From contig MU069823.1 of assembly GCA_002284615.2 (NCBI GenBank), positions 131,565 to 148,297 of the forward strand: a stretch of 16,733 bases of DNA. Direction: 5' to 3'. This stretch comes from Dunaliella salina (Eukaryota; Chlorophyta; Chlorophyceae; Chlamydomonadales; Dunaliellaceae). Position 1 is the first letter of the stretch; every line of letters starts with the position of its first letter. The notes beneath the pieces are model-generated. The model was not told the origin of the DNA and made no database searches. It was given only the letters and a program-made list of their open reading frames with translations. Positions 14,853-16,733 of the stretch are shown piece after piece. The translations under genes were made by a program, and so were the position numbers.

Positions 14853-15008
14853 GTACTTTCATGGTCATCATACTTTCATGATGAATTCCCACGAGTCCCA
14901 CAGGTGGACAACTTCCCCATTGCTGGATATGCTCTGTCCTGACCTTATTTCTCGACTACAATAATGCCAATGATTTTCATTCCTCATCAAGCTTTGCAAA
15001 ACACGAAG

Positions 15009-15395
15009 AAAATCAGAGGACAACAGATCAATCTCCTGGGATCACTCGAAGATGGCCCACGGCTCCACAACGGGACCAAATTTTACTCCCAAAATTTTGT
15101 TTTGTGACCTCTATGCTAACATCCCGCATGTTCAGAAATTGGAAAGGAGGGATTCAAAAAATGACTTTTTTGGCTCCCCTTCAAGGTGTGCTGGATTTCC
15201 TAAATGGCTGGAATTCTGTACCTCACCAACCACTGAGTCTTTTCACTCCAACCTTTCAAAATTTGCCATGATATTCTTTCCTTATGAGGACTCCACATCA
15301 CTATTAATTACCCAATGTGGTGCAGTGAATGGTCAAGAATGGAGACGAGCTGGTCTAAAAGAAGGGTTCGCGCCATGGCAAATTAGGCATATGAG
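15009..15395 (+). repeat. Dispersed repeat R, second copy
   Basis: Same orientation as 556-945, sharing AATC(A/G)GAGGAC at the left edge and GGTTC(A/G)CGCC at the right edge. A plus-strand frame of 131 codons crosses it, but the first copy does not keep that frame, so it is unlikely to be coding. Confidence 0.7.
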
Positions 15396-15449
15396 CCCCA
15401 AGCAAAGAGACGCAAGCGCAAGTATACTCTCTAGTCAAGCACCCTAAGG

Positions 15450-15462
15450 CCCCCCCCCCCCC
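15450..15462. repeat. Poly-C tract (13)
   Basis: Uninterrupted run of C just after the second copy of repeat R. Confidence 0.9.
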
Positions 15463-15664
15463 TCCACCCTACATCCTACCTATCAAACTACTTCTTCCCA
15501 GCGATGCCCTGCTTAGCAGCAGCTACATGTTTCGACACAGATTCTTTTAAGGTCACAGTCCTATTGAAGACTAAGTGGCCGGGCTTGGTGTCGGGGTCCA
15601 TGCAGAAGTAGCTGCACACAAAGCAGAGGGCAGGTGCAAAAGAACACCATTAGGAGCCATGTGA
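15463..15664. other. No recognisable gene
   Basis: About 200 bp between the poly-C tract and the solo tail, without a motif or repeat I can identify. Confidence 0.4.
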
Positions 15665-15672
15665 GGAGGATG

Positions 15673-15790
15673 GAAAAAAAGAAAAAGAAGAAAAACTGTG
15701 TTAGCGGTGAAAACACTTCCCACATCAATGAAGGAAAAGAGGACACCTAGGGTCAAGGCACTGTGAGCGTTCCCTCCACCAAAGGAGATT
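15673..15790 (-). mobile_element. Solo 3' tail of the RH-RLE family (minus strand)
   Basis: On the minus strand this reads TTTGGTGGAG, CCCTAGGTGTCC, TCATTGATGTGGG, AGTG-TTTT-CACC, and ends in TTTTTCTTCTTTTTC. It is a subfamily 2 tail without any coding sequence upstream. Candidate target duplication: GGAGGATG at 15665-15672 and GGAGGAATG at 15791-15799, one base different in length. The short upstream sequence contains no endonuclease codons. Confidence 0.72.
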
Positions 15791-15800
15791 GGAGGAATGC

Positions 15801-15884
15801 AGCGGAAAGCAGAGGTTACAGAGGTTACAGAAGATAAGGCATTCAGTCAAAACGCGCAACTGCTAGCCTAGCGGAAAGCAGAGG
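15801..15884. repeat. 15-bp direct repeat with 54-bp spacer
   Basis: AGCGGAAAGCAGAGG at 15801-15815 and 15870-15884. The spacer holds a 9-10 bp tandem (GAGGTTACA twice). It could be a deletion or insertion scar. Confidence 0.6.
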
Positions 15885-16008
15885 AAAACCCAAAAAAAAA
15901 GACTGTGGTGTGCAGTGCAACGACCGCTACAAAGCCGATCAGGCACTATTGAGGCTACATGAAAAATGATGACAGCTTTGATCATCCAACTTTTCAAAAA
16001 GCCCAGCT

Positions 16009-16318
16009 TCAATTCATTCCAGATCCTTTGTTTGCTTTTGTGTGCCATGGCCCACAGGTGCGCGAGCATGGCCATGCATCGCTTTTGGTTTGCAGCCTGT
16101 TGCGTTTTAACCAGTCAGGTTGTGGAACTAGTGAGTGACGAGCCGCTGGCAGGAAAACTTGGGCATTATGGGCCTTCCAGTGTCTGTATCCGTGCTGACA
16201 AGATGGCATCTTACCTGAGTGCACAGTCTCCCCTGACAGGCAGAGGACGCAATTCCCTTGACTGATGTTAAAAATACTGTTCTTTCGGCATTGCTTGTTC
16301 TGACAGGCTCTCGCTACA
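16009..16318 (-). pseudogene. Possible distant zinc-knuckle/endonuclease fragment of another retroelement (tentative)
   Basis: The minus-strand frame reads STLAVTPDVAR, then CVLCLSGETVHSGKMPSC and HGYRHWKAHNAQV. The order (a hydrophobic TP block, about 30 residues, a C-X2-C-X6-H-X6-C cluster, then HN) parallels the RH-RLE copies, where LSFEMKQ precedes CX2CX7HX4C and RHN. The spacing is not canonical and no PD or ExK follows in frame. A plus-strand frame over the same bases (15966-16265) looks less protein-like. This could be a remnant of a different LINE or a coincidence. Confidence 0.33.
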
Positions 16319-16329
16319 TCGGGGGTCAC

Positions 16330-16648
16330 GGCGAGGGTGCTCTTGTATCATTCTTGTCTCATTTCAATACCCAGTGTTTCTTTAACATTACAAGTGCTCA
16401 AGGTGCAACAGGGGTCAAGTGTAACATCAGCTTTGGTACTCGTGAGGTTCCGGAGGGCTTTTGTAAAAGTTATGGATTCGTTGGGAAATTCCTGGTACAC
16501 AACCCCCTGGGCTTTAAGAGCCAAGCTCCGCCACAGACACGTGTCACTTGCTACTAGTCATGGCAGCGGTTCGTAAAGAAATGTTTGAGAAAGGAAAGAT
16601 GTCCAGAAGAACTAACAAGAGCATGTGTTAATATGTGCGCATGTGAAA

Positions 16649-16652
<4 letters not shown>
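16330..16652. other. No recognisable gene
   Basis: Frames of about 80-100 codons exist on the plus strand (16258-16557 and 16337-16576) but overlap each other and show no motif. Confidence 0.4.

Positions 16653-16733
<81 letters not shown>
16653..16733. repeat. (GT)n microsatellite running to the window end
   Basis: At least 40 uninterrupted GT units, cut by the end of the window, so full length is unknown. Probably an assembly limit. Confidence 0.97.

Overview
This window is eukaryotic and rich in transposable elements. It holds no intact host gene that I can recognise, no rRNA or tRNA gene, and no bacterial operon structure. Nearly everything identifiable is a fragment of a non-LTR retrotransposon family, called RH-RLE here. 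Its C-terminal protein carries, in order: a domain with weak similarity to Dam-type adenine methyltransferases, a type I RNase H, a CCHC zinc knuckle, and a restriction-like endonuclease (motifs RHN, RPD, ExK). RNase H followed by a restriction-like endonuclease is the order known from the Dualen/RandI group, first described in green algae. A large algal or streptophyte genome is therefore plausible, but the sequence does not prove it. No reverse transcriptase core is visible, because every copy is truncated upstream of it.

Layout. 1-535: C-terminal end and 3' tail of copy A (+). 556-945: dispersed non-coding repeat R, first copy. 946-2139: no gene, one 2x45 bp tandem repeat. 2140-3065: a complete 910-bp hAT-type non-autonomous DNA transposon with perfect 8-bp target duplications. 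3066-5590: mostly unassigned, with minisatellites. 5597-5880: an unassigned minus-strand reading frame. 5881-7000 and 7002-9336: copies B and C (+), joined by a single N. 9337-14712: one old plus-strand copy, E, broken by several later insertions. These are an unidentified 380-bp block, a second LINE family G (-), a 2.3-kb block carrying copy D (-), and a 109-bp tail-only insertion. 14713-16733: tandem repeats, the second copy of repeat R, a minus-strand solo tail, a possible distant endonuclease fragment, and a (GT)n tract running to the window end.

The most informative material is in two places. First, copy E can be reassembled across its interruptions, so the order of insertions can be read. 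Second, the 3' tails are present in seven copies from three sequence subfamilies. They share two hairpins whose stems are maintained by compensatory changes, making them a candidate recognition structure for the element's reverse transcriptase. Several copies consist only of this tail. Subfamily 1 comprises copies A, B and C; subfamily 2 comprises D, E and the solo tail; the 109-bp insertion represents a third tail type.
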